64,000 bases of DNA from Nitrospira sp. Its GTDB lineage: Bacteria > Nitrospirota > Nitrospiria > Nitrospirales > Nitrospiraceae. The stretch lies in the NCBI GenBank assembly GCA_035968315.1, contig JAVYIN010000005.1:930001-994000 (forward strand), written 5' to 3'. The position numbers and the translations under genes were made by a program. Of this stretch, positions 7,195 to 15,149 are shown piece after piece (within the stretch, counting starts at the first letter, position 1; the number at the start of each line of letters is the position of its first letter). The notes beneath the pieces are model-generated. The model did no database searches. It saw only the letters and a list, made by a program, of their open reading frames with translations, and had not been told where the DNA came from.

Positions 7195-7361
7195 CAGGAT
7201 GATCAAAACGCCATATAACAAGGCCGCAAGGAGCATGGCGACTGAGGCGTGGCTTTCTCACCCACCCACCTCAAGCTGCCGGTGCAGCTTGTTCCCTGCG
7301 AGGTACGTCGCAAGGAGACGTGCGACTGAGAACGCAGTGAGATGGCGTTTTCATCATCCTG
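7195..7361. repeat. Palindromic interspersed element, family A, copy 2
   Basis: Inverted ends caggatgatcaaaacgcca and 'tggcgttttcatcatcctg'. The inside contains acaaggccgcaagg, a hairpin (agctgccggtgcagct) and gactgagaacgc. It ends directly at the PhzF stop codon and sits between the two minus-strand genes. Confidence 0.8.
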
Positions 7362-8291
7362 CTAGAATTTCAAAGTTCCTTCCACCACCATCACACACTG
7401 CCCGCCCACCTTGACCGTCTGAATAATGTCGTCGTCCGAATCCACCTGCACGAAAATACGCGAGGGCCGGTCGATGGCGTAGCCCTGCTCGACAATGATC
7501 TCCGTCGTCGGCGCCACGTCCACCACACCGTTCTGCACCAGATAGGCCCCCAGCGCACCGCTCGCGCTGCCCGTCGCAGGATCTTCGAGAATCCCGATGG
7601 CCGGAGCAAACATGCGCGCGTGCACCGTGGAGGAGGGCTCCACCGTCACGGTCGTGTACACCATGATGCCGTTCGCGCCGAATCGCCGGCACACATCCGT
7701 AATGGCCGAGGCATCGGGACGGATCGACCGCACCGCCGTGAGCGTCCGCACCGGCACGATCATCACCGGCAGCCCGGTGGAGACCACTTCGATCGGCCAC
7801 TTCGTATCGGCGATCACATGCTTGGCCAGCCCCAGCGCGCTGGCGACCTTGTAGAGATCTTCCGTCTCCTCCACCGGGCCCAGGAACTCCGGCTTGGGCT
7901 GCGTCATCACGACCCGCTCCACCAGACCATCCTCCGCTTGGAGCTCAACCGGGAACAGCCCGATGTTGCACTCCTGCATGACGCGGATCACCGAATCTTT
8001 CACGGGAATGATCCCCAACTCGGCCAGCACGAAGAACGTGCCCAGCACCGGATGGCCGGCAAAGGGAATCTCCTGCGTGGGGGTAAAGATGCGCAGCCGC
8101 GCCACCGCGGCCTTGTCCGTCGGGGGAAAGACGAAGACGGTCTCGGAGAGATTCATCTCCCGGGCGATTTGTTGCAGCTGATCGTCGGACAGCCCGTCGG
8201 CCTCGGGAAAGACGGCCACCGGATTGCCACCGAACGGCTGGGAGGTAAAGACGTCGGCTTGGTAGAACTTGAGCGAGCGGCGATCAGGCAT
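7362..8291 (-). CDS. PhzF-family epimerase/isomerase
   Basis: 309 residues, the usual PhzF length. Motifs in order: FTSQPFGGNPVAVF near the start, MNLSETVFVFPP with the conserved catalytic Glu (about residue 51), IPFAGHPVLGTFFVL, and in the second half 'EDPATGSASGALGAYLV'. PhzF proteins have a diaminopimelate-epimerase fold and isomerise trans-2,3-dihydro-3-hydroxyanthranilate in phenazine producers; most homologues, like this one outside a phenazine operon, have unknown substrates. Family A repeats flank it on both sides, so it is probably a single-gene unit. Confidence 0.88.
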   Translation of the reverse strand: MPDRRSLKFYQADVFTSQPFGGNPVAVFPEADGLSDDQLQQIAREMNLSETVFVFPPTDKAAVARLRIFTPTQEIPFAGHPVLGTFFVLAELGIIPVKDSVIRVMQECNIGLFPVELQAEDGLVERVVMTQPKPEFLGPVEETEDLYKVASALGLAKHVIADTKWPIEVVSTGLPVMIVPVRTLTAVRSIRPDASAITDVCRRFGANGIMVYTTVTVEPSSTVHARMFAPAIGILEDPATGSASGALGAYLVQNGVVDVAPTTEIIVEQGYAIDRPSRIFVQVDSDDDIIQTVKVGGQCVMVVEGTLKF

Positions 8292-8333
8292 TTGTAGTGA
8301 CTCCTCTATAAATCCTGATTACAACCTACCTCC

Positions 8334-8457
8334 AGCCTGTTCAAAAAGGTCTTGTGGCAAGGCCGCAGGGAGTCTGGCAACTGAGGCGTACCCTTTGGGG
8401 CACGTCGCAAGGAGACATACGACCGAGAACGCCGCCAGAAGCCTTTTTCAACAGGCT
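8334..8457. repeat. Palindromic interspersed element, family A, copy 3
   Basis: Inverted ends agcctgttcaaaaagg and cctttttcaacaggct, with caaggccgcaggg, ctgaggcgta and ccgagaacgccgcc inside. It abuts the radical SAM stop codon (8459-8461) and lies upstream of the PhzF start. Confidence 0.8.
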
Positions 8458-8458
8458 A

Positions 8459-9697
8459 CTACGCAGGGCGCGGAAGCGCCTCATACTCCTGCACCATCGG
8501 ATTGCGCACATAGTTCTCAATATAGTTTTGCAGCGAGCCGTTGCGATAAAGCTGCTCGTTGGCAAAGCGCGTATCGACCTTGTGCAGCACCTTCACCTTC
8601 ACGCCGGTCTTCTGCGTGAACTGGTCGAGCGTGACGCCGGTAATATCGGTGTACGGCCCGCGCCCCGATTGCATGATGCACTTCGGCACATGGATGATCT
8701 TCTCGGTGGTCAGCCGCCGCATGATGTCGTCGAACGTCAGCAGCACCGTGCAATCCGAGTCCCCGCTCAGCATCGCATTGGGCACGTAGAGCACCTTCGC
8801 CTTGTTCTTCCGGTACATCGACAGGATCTTCGACACACTCCCGCCTGTTACCAGGGTATCCTTTTTCTCCAATTCAAGCGAGTCAAAGAGGCTCACGATC
8901 CGTTTGCGGCTCAAAAAGGCCGTAATATAGGCTTCCGTATGGATGGTCTGGAGATTCGGCAGGGCCGCGTCGTAGATCCGCAGGGCCTCTTCCGCCAGAT
9001 GCTTCCGGCCCTGCCGCATGAGGCTGGCCGTCTCCTCCTTGAGCCCCCGCACCGGCGTGAGCGTCCCCATCCAGAGCACGCACTTCTGATTGATCTTAGA
9101 AATCTCCAGCGCGTCCTTCGACATCGTCTGCCGATCGAACGAATAAAAATTCGCCGAGGATACGGCCGGCCCGTCCAGCACCTTCATCACATGCTTCACT
9201 GAGGGCGCGTGAGGCATGAGCCGCTGGCGATAATCGCTGAGCGTGATGACCGAGAGCTCGAAGTTGATCCGCCCCGGATACTGCGCAACCAGCTGATGGA
9301 TCTTCGGCACATGCACAAAGCCGACGGTGAAGAACTGAATGCTCTTGTCCGTGTACTTCAGAAAGTCCTCAACCCACTCCATGGCCTTCGGATGCAGGAA
9401 GAGGTCGGTCCATTCCATGTACTCATTGCCGCCCAGGCACCAGAACTGTTTCGGATCGGTCGGCTTCTTGCTGATGTAGTCGAGGATGTACTTCCAGTCG
9501 TCGTCGCTGGTCTTGGGCGGGTCGAGCGTCTCGCGGTAGGAGTGGTCCAGCTCGTAGCAGAACTCGCACTTCACCGGGCAATCGCGCCCGAGACTGAGCG
9601 GGATCTTCCCCGCGTCCATCTCACGGCGCAGCACCTCACGATAATCTTTCTTCGTGAAGATCGGAGCGGCCTGAAGCATGGGAATCGGTATTGGCAT
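8459..9697 (-). CDS. Radical SAM protein (CX3CX2C)
   Basis: 412 residues. The [4Fe-4S] cluster motif is CPVKCEFC (Cys40, Cys44, Cys47), preceded by 'GKIPLSLGRD'. A long body follows (LGGNEYMEW, GFVHVPKIHQL, NFELSVITLSDYRQRLMPHAP). The C-terminal third ('AKVLYVPNAMLSGDSDCTV' and GVKVKVLHKVD) resembles the C-terminal part of DUF512-type radical SAM proteins. SAM is cleaved reductively to a 5'-deoxyadenosyl radical; the substrate is unknown. It is the first of three radical SAM genes in 5.6 kb, with a divergent small J-like gene starting 34 bases from its start codon. Confidence 0.8.
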   Translation of the reverse strand: MPIPIPMLQAAPIFTKKDYREVLRREMDAGKIPLSLGRDCPVKCEFCYELDHSYRETLDPPKTSDDDWKYILDYISKKPTDPKQFWCLGGNEYMEWTDLFLHPKAMEWVEDFLKYTDKSIQFFTVGFVHVPKIHQLVAQYPGRINFELSVITLSDYRQRLMPHAPSVKHVMKVLDGPAVSSANFYSFDRQTMSKDALEISKINQKCVLWMGTLTPVRGLKEETASLMRQGRKHLAEEALRIYDAALPNLQTIHTEAYITAFLSRKRIVSLFDSLELEKKDTLVTGGSVSKILSMYRKNKAKVLYVPNAMLSGDSDCTVLLTFDDIMRRLTTEKIIHVPKCIMQSGRGPYTDITGVTLDQFTQKTGVKVKVLHKVDTRFANEQLYRNGSLQNYIENYVRNPMVQEYEALPRPA

Positions 9698-9731
9698 TGA
9701 TTGACCGTCTGACTCCGGCTACAGTAGTCCC

Positions 9732-9992
9732 ATGACCGACGATATCATCCCCAAAGAAGTCGCCCATGCGCTGGAGGTGCTGGGCCTCACGCTCCCCGTC
9801 ACCTCCGAGGATCTGGAACGGGCCAAGCGCGTGCAGCTCTATACCTGGAACCCTGCCCGCTACTCAAACCTGACCAACAATCCCAAAGCCTACATGCAGG
9901 CCTACAAGAAGGCCGAGGAGATGACCAAGCTGGTCGAAGCCTCGTATGCTCTCCTCACCGCCGTCCTGGTGCCGGATGAGTCTGGCGCGTGA
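9732..9992 (+). CDS. Small degenerate J-domain-like protein
   Basis: 86 residues. The pattern ALEVLGLTLPVTSEDLERAK, a basic/aromatic stretch (VQLYTWNPARYSN), then 'KAEEMTKLVEASYALLTAV' matches the helix arrangement of a DnaJ J-domain, but the HPD tripeptide needed to stimulate Hsp70 is replaced (NPA). It may serve as a docking or scaffold module rather than a true co-chaperone; that is inference. It is transcribed divergently from the radical SAM gene and convergently with the B12 radical SAM gene, and its stop codon is inside a 7-mer array. Confidence 0.65.
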   Translation: MTDDIIPKEVAHALEVLGLTLPVTSEDLERAKRVQLYTWNPARYSNLTNNPKAYMQAYKKAEEMTKLVEASYALLTAVLVPDESGA

Positions 9993-10036
9993 AACGTGAG
10001 ACGTGAAAGGTGAAAGATTTACGTTTCACCGTTCAC
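9989..10036. repeat. 7-mer array with inverted arm between convergent genes
   Basis: Units gtgaaac, gtgagac, gtgaaag, gtgaaag, a four-base spacer, then inverted units gtttcac and gttcacg. It contains the TGA of the J-like gene and overlaps the last codons of the opposite radical SAM gene (the SHDVS end), so it shapes both C-termini. It can form a hairpin. Confidence 0.75.
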
Positions 10037-11985
10037 GAAACATCGTGGCTCGTGACCCGACTCATCCCCTCATCTCCCTCCGGCTGCGCTACCGGCCAGG
10101 TAACGAGACCTGACACCCCTTCAGCCGCGCCGACCGCCACCTGCTGCTTGGCGTAAATCTGCGGCAGCTTGTTCGTCCCGAACTTGGAGATATAGAGAAA
10201 GACGTGCTCGCGGGAGTTCACCCGCACCGCCCAGGGCTGAAAATCGTTCTTGTAGAATTCTTCGCAAAGCTGCATCGCGTCGAGGCAGGAGAGGGTGCTC
10301 GGCTCGTTCAGCGTGTAGTAGTAGTCCAGCGGCAGGTCGTACTCCTCCTGCTTGTGGATCGTGATGCCGAACTTCTCCGGATTGCGCACCATCGGCGTGT
10401 GCCGATAGGCCACGAAGTAGAACAGTTCCACGGAATGGATCACCGGCTGGTTGTCGATGACGAACTGGCGCGTTTCCAGTGCCTCGTCGCGCGTCTCGCC
10501 GGGGAAGCCGTAGAAGGCCATTACATGATTCCAAATCCCCGCCTTCGCCGCCTGGTGGAGGTTGTTCTGGATCACGCTCTTCTTCGCGTGCTTGTCCATG
10601 AGATTCAGCACACGCTCGTTCGCCGACTCCATGCCGTAATAGAGCGTGCAGCAGCCGGCCTTGGCGGCGAGATCCCAGATGGCCTGATCTTGCAGCGTCT
10701 CCTCAAAGCGGATCAGCGTCGTCCACTTGATGCCGACGTTGTGCTCCACCAGCAGCTGCGAAACTTTCTTGAACAAAGCCGGCGGATAGGACTCGTCGCT
10801 GAAAAGAAAATGCCGGCAGTTGTACTTGTCGCGCAGCGCCGTCACCTGCTCGATCACATGCTGCGCCGTCATCCCGCGATATTGATCGAAGTAGCCCTGT
10901 CCGTGGTCGCAGAACGTGCAGCGGCCCCAGTAGCAGCCGCGCGTCGCGAGATAGGGAATGATCAGCTCCGGCACGAAGTAGCGGTCCAGCGGCAGGCCGT
11001 CGAAATCCGGCAGCGGGAGGGCCGCCGTCTTCTCCGTATAGACTTCCTTGCTCTGCTTCACCCCGTCGGCATGGCGATACATGAGGTTCGGCACCGACTC
11101 CATCGCCCGCTGGCCGTTCAGCGCCTCGATGTACCAGAGCAGCGCATGCTCGCCTTCGTAGAGGATCGCCGCATCGAACACCTCGGTAAAAAACCGCTCG
11201 TGATGCGGCAGCTCTTCCTGCAGCCGCGTGATCACGTTCCCCCCGACCACCACCTTGATGTGCGGGAAGGTCTCCTTGATCATCTTGCAGAAGGTCAGGC
11301 CCGCCAGCAGCTGCATCTGCGTACCGATGGACACGCCAACCACGTCCGGCTTCTCCTTGGCGACCGACGGCAGCACGAGCTGATTACAGATATCGCGGTA
11401 GACATTCACCTGCTCGTCGTCGAGACAGGCAAAGACTTCTTTCGAGACGCCGGGCCTGTAGCCCAGGTTGCTTTCCATCGGATAGAAGACGAGGGAGGCC
11501 GGATAGTAGGCGGCGGAAATATACTGCATCGCCTCGCGGAAGCAATTCAGCGCGCCTTCCAGCTTCTCGGCTTCGTAAAACCGTTCGCCGCGCACGATCA
11601 GCTTGGCGTCTTCCGCCCGCTCGGCCAGATCGAACACATCCACCGCATAGGCCTGCTCCAACACAGCCTTCTGATCCGCCTCGCGGTCCGTGAGCGTCCC
11701 GGCCTTTTCCTTATCTTGCAGCGGCTTGAGCTGCATGCCCAGACGGCCCTTCACCCAGATCAGGAACTCCATGGTGAAGAAGTGGTCGTACATCTCGATG
11801 TTGATGTCGCGCTGCACGACCGTATGACCGGCTTCGCGCAACACCGCCGTCAGCGACGGCAGCGCCAGATAGGGCGCCGTCGGCACCCACTCGGGCGGAA
11901 ACAGCAGCATCACCTTGGAGGTCTTCCGATCCTCTTTCTTGATCGGCGACAAACCGTCTATCTGTACGAGACCGGAGCTACTCAT
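10033..11985 (-). CDS. B12-binding domain radical SAM protein (paralogue 1)
   Basis: 650 residues. The N-terminal half has a cobalamin-binding-like Rossmann region (VMLLFPPEWVPTAPYLALPS, then VVGVSIGTQMQLLAG and VVVGGNVITR) with a long insertion at about residues 70-200. The radical SAM half carries RGCYWGRCTFCDHG, Cys351-X4-Cys356-X2-Cys359, a spacing one residue longer than canonical, then SDESYPPALF, 'YYGMESANERVLNLMDK' and FYGFPGETRDEA. Class B members often methylate or rearrange unactivated carbons, but nothing shows the substrate. A near-identical architecture is encoded by the next gene upstream on the same strand. Confidence 0.85.
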   Translation of the reverse strand: MSSSGLVQIDGLSPIKKEDRKTSKVMLLFPPEWVPTAPYLALPSLTAVLREAGHTVVQRDINIEMYDHFFTMEFLIWVKGRLGMQLKPLQDKEKAGTLTDREADQKAVLEQAYAVDVFDLAERAEDAKLIVRGERFYEAEKLEGALNCFREAMQYISAAYYPASLVFYPMESNLGYRPGVSKEVFACLDDEQVNVYRDICNQLVLPSVAKEKPDVVGVSIGTQMQLLAGLTFCKMIKETFPHIKVVVGGNVITRLQEELPHHERFFTEVFDAAILYEGEHALLWYIEALNGQRAMESVPNLMYRHADGVKQSKEVYTEKTAALPLPDFDGLPLDRYFVPELIIPYLATRGCYWGRCTFCDHGQGYFDQYRGMTAQHVIEQVTALRDKYNCRHFLFSDESYPPALFKKVSQLLVEHNVGIKWTTLIRFEETLQDQAIWDLAAKAGCCTLYYGMESANERVLNLMDKHAKKSVIQNNLHQAAKAGIWNHVMAFYGFPGETRDEALETRQFVIDNQPVIHSVELFYFVAYRHTPMVRNPEKFGITIHKQEEYDLPLDYYYTLNEPSTLSCLDAMQLCEEFYKNDFQPWAVRVNSREHVFLYISKFGTNKLPQIYAKQQVAVGAAEGVSGLVTWPVAQPEGDEGMSRVTSHDVS

Positions 11986-12054
11986 AGGCTCTTTCTATTT
12001 CGCGGCTCATCGCGCGTCACTGCCATTCTTCCCCCGGACCTCTACCCCACCTCG

Positions 12055-12075
12055 CCTCCCCTTACAAAGGGGAGG
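12055..12075. repeat. Short perfect hairpin between the two B12 radical SAM genes
   Basis: cctcccctt, loop aca, aaggggagg: a 9-bp perfect stem. It has no T-tract on the minus strand, so if it stops transcription it is not a classical intrinsic terminator. Confidence 0.5.
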
Positions 12076-12089
12076 AACGATCGCACCAC

Positions 12090-12124
12090 TTCATTCCTCT
12101 AGCCTCTCGCCCCTAGCCACGCAC
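12090..12124. repeat. Tandem 7-mer array, five units
   Basis: Units ttcattc, ctctagc, ctctcgc, ccctagc, cacgcac. It lies 3 bases from the stop codon of radical SAM paralogue 2. The c/g-rich units resemble the right arm of the array at 4256-4318. Confidence 0.65.
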
Positions 12125-12127
12125 CCA

Positions 12128-14026
12128 TCACATCTTCCCCGCCAGCGTCGGCGTATGCCCGGCAATCTTGGCGGCTTGATATTGCAGATCCCGCAACTTC
12201 TCCAAGCCGAACTTGGCGATATAGAGAAAGATATATTCCCGGATATAGAGCCGCAGGTCCCAGCCGGAATAATGGTTCCGCTCGAATTGTTCGAACACCC
12301 GCTCGGCCTCTTCGATGCTCATCCCGTTCTTCACCGTGTAATAGTAGTCGAGCGCCAAGTCCCACTCGGGGTTCTTGTAGGCCGTCACGCCCCACTTATC
12401 CGGATGCTTCGCCACCGGGTTATGCCGGCCCAGGTCGAACGTGCCGAACCCCAGCGAATGCACATGCTCTTTGTTCTGCTCTAGGAACTCCACCGACGAC
12501 CAGGCCTCTTCCTTCGTCTCGCCGGGAAAGCCGAAGAAGCCCATGCAGTGGTTCCAGATGCCCGCTTCAGCGGTGCGTTTCAAATGCTCGGTCATGATGG
12601 CGGTCGTCGTGGCCTTGTCCATCAGCTTCAGCACCCGCTCGTTCCCCGACTCGTAGCCGAAGTGGAGATACTTGCAGCCAGACTCCTTCGCATCCTGCCA
12701 AACTTGATCCTCAAGCAAACTCTTCTCGAACCGCATGTGTGTCGTCCAGAAGATGTCCATCTTGCTGTCGATCAACCCGCGCGTCAGCTTGCGGAAGAGC
12801 GCCGGCGGATAGGACTCGTCGGTGAAATGGAAATGCTTCGCCCCGTACTTGTCGCGCAGGTGCTGGATTTCGCCGAGAATGTCCTGAATCTTCTTCGTCC
12901 GATAGCCGGCGGTATAGCCCTCGCCATGGTCGCAGAACTCGCAGCGGCCCCAGTAGCAGCCGCGCGTCGCCAGATAGGGCAGAATCTTCGTCGGGACGAA
13001 ATACTTCTCCAGCGGCAATCCGTCAAAATCCGGCGGAGGCAGCGCATGCATGTCTTCCGCAAAGCTAGTCGCGGAGGTATGGACGCCGGTGGCGTCCTTA
13101 TAGATCGTGTTGGGCACCTCGGCCAGGCTCCGCTTCGCCCCCACCGCCGAGACCAGCTGGACGAAGGCCGTCTCCCCTTCATAGACCACGGCGCTGTCGA
13201 AGTATTGGAACAGGGGCGACTGCGGCAGCACATCGCGCAGGCGCGTGACCGTATTGCCGCCGATCGTGATGTGGATATGGGGGAAGTGCTGCTTGATGAG
13301 GGCACAGAAGGTCATGGTGGAGAACATCTGCTGCTGCAGAACGATCGAGATCCCGATCACGTCCGGCTGGGCCTGCTCAATCGCCGGCTTCACCAGATGC
13401 TCGAACACATCGCGGTAGATATTGACCTGTTCGTCGTTCACCGCCTCCATCACTTCGGAGGAGACGAAGACCTTATAGGACAGATCCGTCTCCATCGGCG
13501 GCATGCAGATCCGCGCCGGGGCATAGACCATCGAAATGACCGCAGTCACTTCGCGGAACACTTGAATGGCCCACTCTAACTGGTCGATTTCGTAGAAGAC
13601 TTCTCCGCGGATAATTGCCTTCGCCTTCTCCGCTTTCTTGATCAATTCATCGATCCGCTGCCTAGTCACATCGCAAAGCGCCAGCTGCAAATCCATCTCG
13701 TTGGCGTCCAGATCCCGCTTCTTGGAGAGCTTCCGGAGCCGGTCAAGTTGCTGCGGCACCCGGCGCAGGACTTTCTTCAAAAAGTCCTCGCTGAAGTACC
13801 AGTCCCACATTTCGAGGTTGATGTCTTTTTGGATGACGGTATGACCGGCCTGACGGAGGACAGCGGTAAGGGAGGGAAGGCTCAGATAGGGTTCGGAGGG
13901 AAACCAGTCCGGCGGGAAGATCAGCATGACCTTCATCTTCCGGCCGCTGCTAGCTTCAAAACTCTGACGATTCAGGAGAATCAGTTCTTTGGAAGCCCGC
14001 TCGCCCTTCGAATACTCAATGCGCAT
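12128..14026 (-). CDS. B12-binding domain radical SAM protein (paralogue 2)
   Basis: 632 residues. It parallels paralogue 1 along its length: VMLIFPPDWFPSEPYLSLPS, a helical insertion at 80-200, VIGISIVLQQQMFS and ITIGGNTVTRLRDVLPQ, then RGCYWGRCEFCDHG (Cys357-X4-Cys362-X2-Cys365), TDESYPPALFRKL, 'HFGYESGNERVLKLMDK' and FFGFPGETKEEAW. The pair clearly arose by duplication and then diverged. Both proteins could act on successive steps or form a complex. The start at 14026 is the first ATG; MKVMLIFPP at residue 31 is an alternative. The 143-base gap to paralogue 1 contains a hairpin and a 7-mer array. Confidence 0.85.
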   Translation of the reverse strand: MRIEYSKGERASKELILLNRQSFEASSGRKMKVMLIFPPDWFPSEPYLSLPSLTAVLRQAGHTVIQKDINLEMWDWYFSEDFLKKVLRRVPQQLDRLRKLSKKRDLDANEMDLQLALCDVTRQRIDELIKKAEKAKAIIRGEVFYEIDQLEWAIQVFREVTAVISMVYAPARICMPPMETDLSYKVFVSSEVMEAVNDEQVNIYRDVFEHLVKPAIEQAQPDVIGISIVLQQQMFSTMTFCALIKQHFPHIHITIGGNTVTRLRDVLPQSPLFQYFDSAVVYEGETAFVQLVSAVGAKRSLAEVPNTIYKDATGVHTSATSFAEDMHALPPPDFDGLPLEKYFVPTKILPYLATRGCYWGRCEFCDHGEGYTAGYRTKKIQDILGEIQHLRDKYGAKHFHFTDESYPPALFRKLTRGLIDSKMDIFWTTHMRFEKSLLEDQVWQDAKESGCKYLHFGYESGNERVLKLMDKATTTAIMTEHLKRTAEAGIWNHCMGFFGFPGETKEEAWSSVEFLEQNKEHVHSLGFGTFDLGRHNPVAKHPDKWGVTAYKNPEWDLALDYYYTVKNGMSIEEAERVFEQFERNHYSGWDLRLYIREYIFLYIAKFGLEKLRDLQYQAAKIAGHTPTLAGKM

Positions 14027-14449
14027 GAAGGAGGCTCCTCGTCTATCGCACCGGCATCCTGAAAGTGCCAGAATGCCAAGGGGTTAGGCTGTCGGAGAGG
14101 ACATTGTAAGGGGGCCAAAGATTGATATGCAAGAGCGTGAGACGGAGCGGCCAGATAGTCCTTAGATGTGGAGTGGAGAGGAGAAGGGAACGTAGGGGCA
14201 ACCAGGTGCTTTCCTATGCTCGCTGCCCGCGCACGCAAAAGCCGATTGTAGTGACAATGCAGGGGCGGTGCTCGGTCAATACGCGCAAACCGGAAAGCCC
14301 CTGGCCGCCCTTCCCCAATACAAAGGGAGAGGCGAGAAAGAGCGGCACCAACAGAAACACGAGGCCCTATGGCCACTCAGACAGCCGAGCCCTCTCTCAC
14401 TGTAAAGGCATACTTGACAGTTACGCCTGACACGAGCAGGATGGTAGGC
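14027..14449. other. Intergenic region upstream of higBA
   Basis: No convincing gene. It lies between the divergent radical SAM and higB genes and should hold both promoters. A ttgaca at 14414-14419 could be the -35 box for higBA, but no good -10 box follows at 17 bases. Confidence 0.4.
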
Positions 14450-14728
14450 GTGATCGAGAGTTTCAAGCACAAGGGGCTTGCAAGATTCTTTGAGGACGAT
14501 GACCGGCGAAAATTACCGGCATCACAGATTGACAAGATTGCCCGCATCCTGGCGCGGCTAAATGAAGCGATGATCGTGCAAGACATGGGGCTGCCAGGCT
14601 ATCGGCTCCACCCCTTAAAGGGAGAGCTGGCAGGCTTCTGGTCCGTAACTGTATCCGGCAATTGGCGGATTGTGTTTCGATTTGAGAATGGCAGCGCCTT
14701 CGACGTAGATCTGATTGACTACCATTAA
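14450..14728 (+). CDS. higB: HigB-type (RelE superfamily) toxin
   Basis: About 92 residues. 'IESFKHKGLARFFEDDDR' at the start, 'KIARILARLNEAM', then YRLHPLKGELAGFWSV and NWRIVFRFENG match the HigB mRNA-interferase family (ribosome-dependent cleavage). Start is taken as the GTG at 14450 (VIESF); an ATG at 14441 is equally open, and the frame reaches further upstream without a ribosome site. The higA antitoxin follows after 11 bases, the usual inverted toxin-first order of hig operons. Confidence 0.88.
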   Translation: MIESFKHKGLARFFEDDDRRKLPASQIDKIARILARLNEAMIVQDMGLPGYRLHPLKGELAGFWSVTVSGNWRIVFRFENGSAFDVDLIDYH

Positions 14729-14739
14729 GGAGCCCTACG

Positions 14740-15039
14740 ATGCGTATGAAGAACCCTCCCCATCCAGGCTTGGCGGTGCGGCATGATTGCCTCGAACCGC
14801 TTGGCCTCTCTGTGACCGAAGGCGCCAAGGTACTGGGTGTCACCCGGCAGGCCATGAACAACTTGGTCAGCGGCAAGGCCGGGATTTCGGCAGAAATGGC
14901 GATCCGTCTTGAAAAAGCCTTTGGCGGCGGCGCGGAGACCTGGTTGCGGATGCAGGCGGCTTACGACCTGGCGCAAGTGGAGAAACAGGTTGGGAAGATT
15001 AAGGTCCGGCGCGTCAAAGACGCATTGGTATCGACATAA
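14740..15039 (+). CDS. higA: HigA antitoxin (XRE-type HTH)
   Basis: 99 residues. The helix-turn-helix is at about residues 30-65 (EGAKVLGVTRQAMNNLVSGK), followed by AEMAIRLEKAFGGGAETWLR, the classic HigA/VapI signature. It should bind HigB and repress the operon promoter. The ATG follows an AAGGAG at 14727-14732. All core residues are intact, so the pair is likely functional. Confidence 0.9.
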   Translation: MRMKNPPHPGLAVRHDCLEPLGLSVTEGAKVLGVTRQAMNNLVSGKAGISAEMAIRLEKAFGGGAETWLRMQAAYDLAQVEKQVGKIKVRRVKDALVST

Positions 15040-15149
15040 TCTTCCAGGTCTCAACATAAGACCCATTATGTGATTTCTGATAGGTGCTAGTGGCCTACCG
15101 CAGGCCACCCGTGTGGCAGCATTTCCTGAACAATGGGAGCCCGGCGAAT

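Noticed and set aside
10204-12102. 632-codon plus-strand open frame
   Set aside because: It is antisense to a B12 radical SAM gene with clear motifs. High GC makes long antisense frames common; it has no recognisable sequence.
12548-13579. 343-codon plus-strand open frame
   Set aside because: Antisense to radical SAM paralogue 2. Arg/His-rich with no domain.
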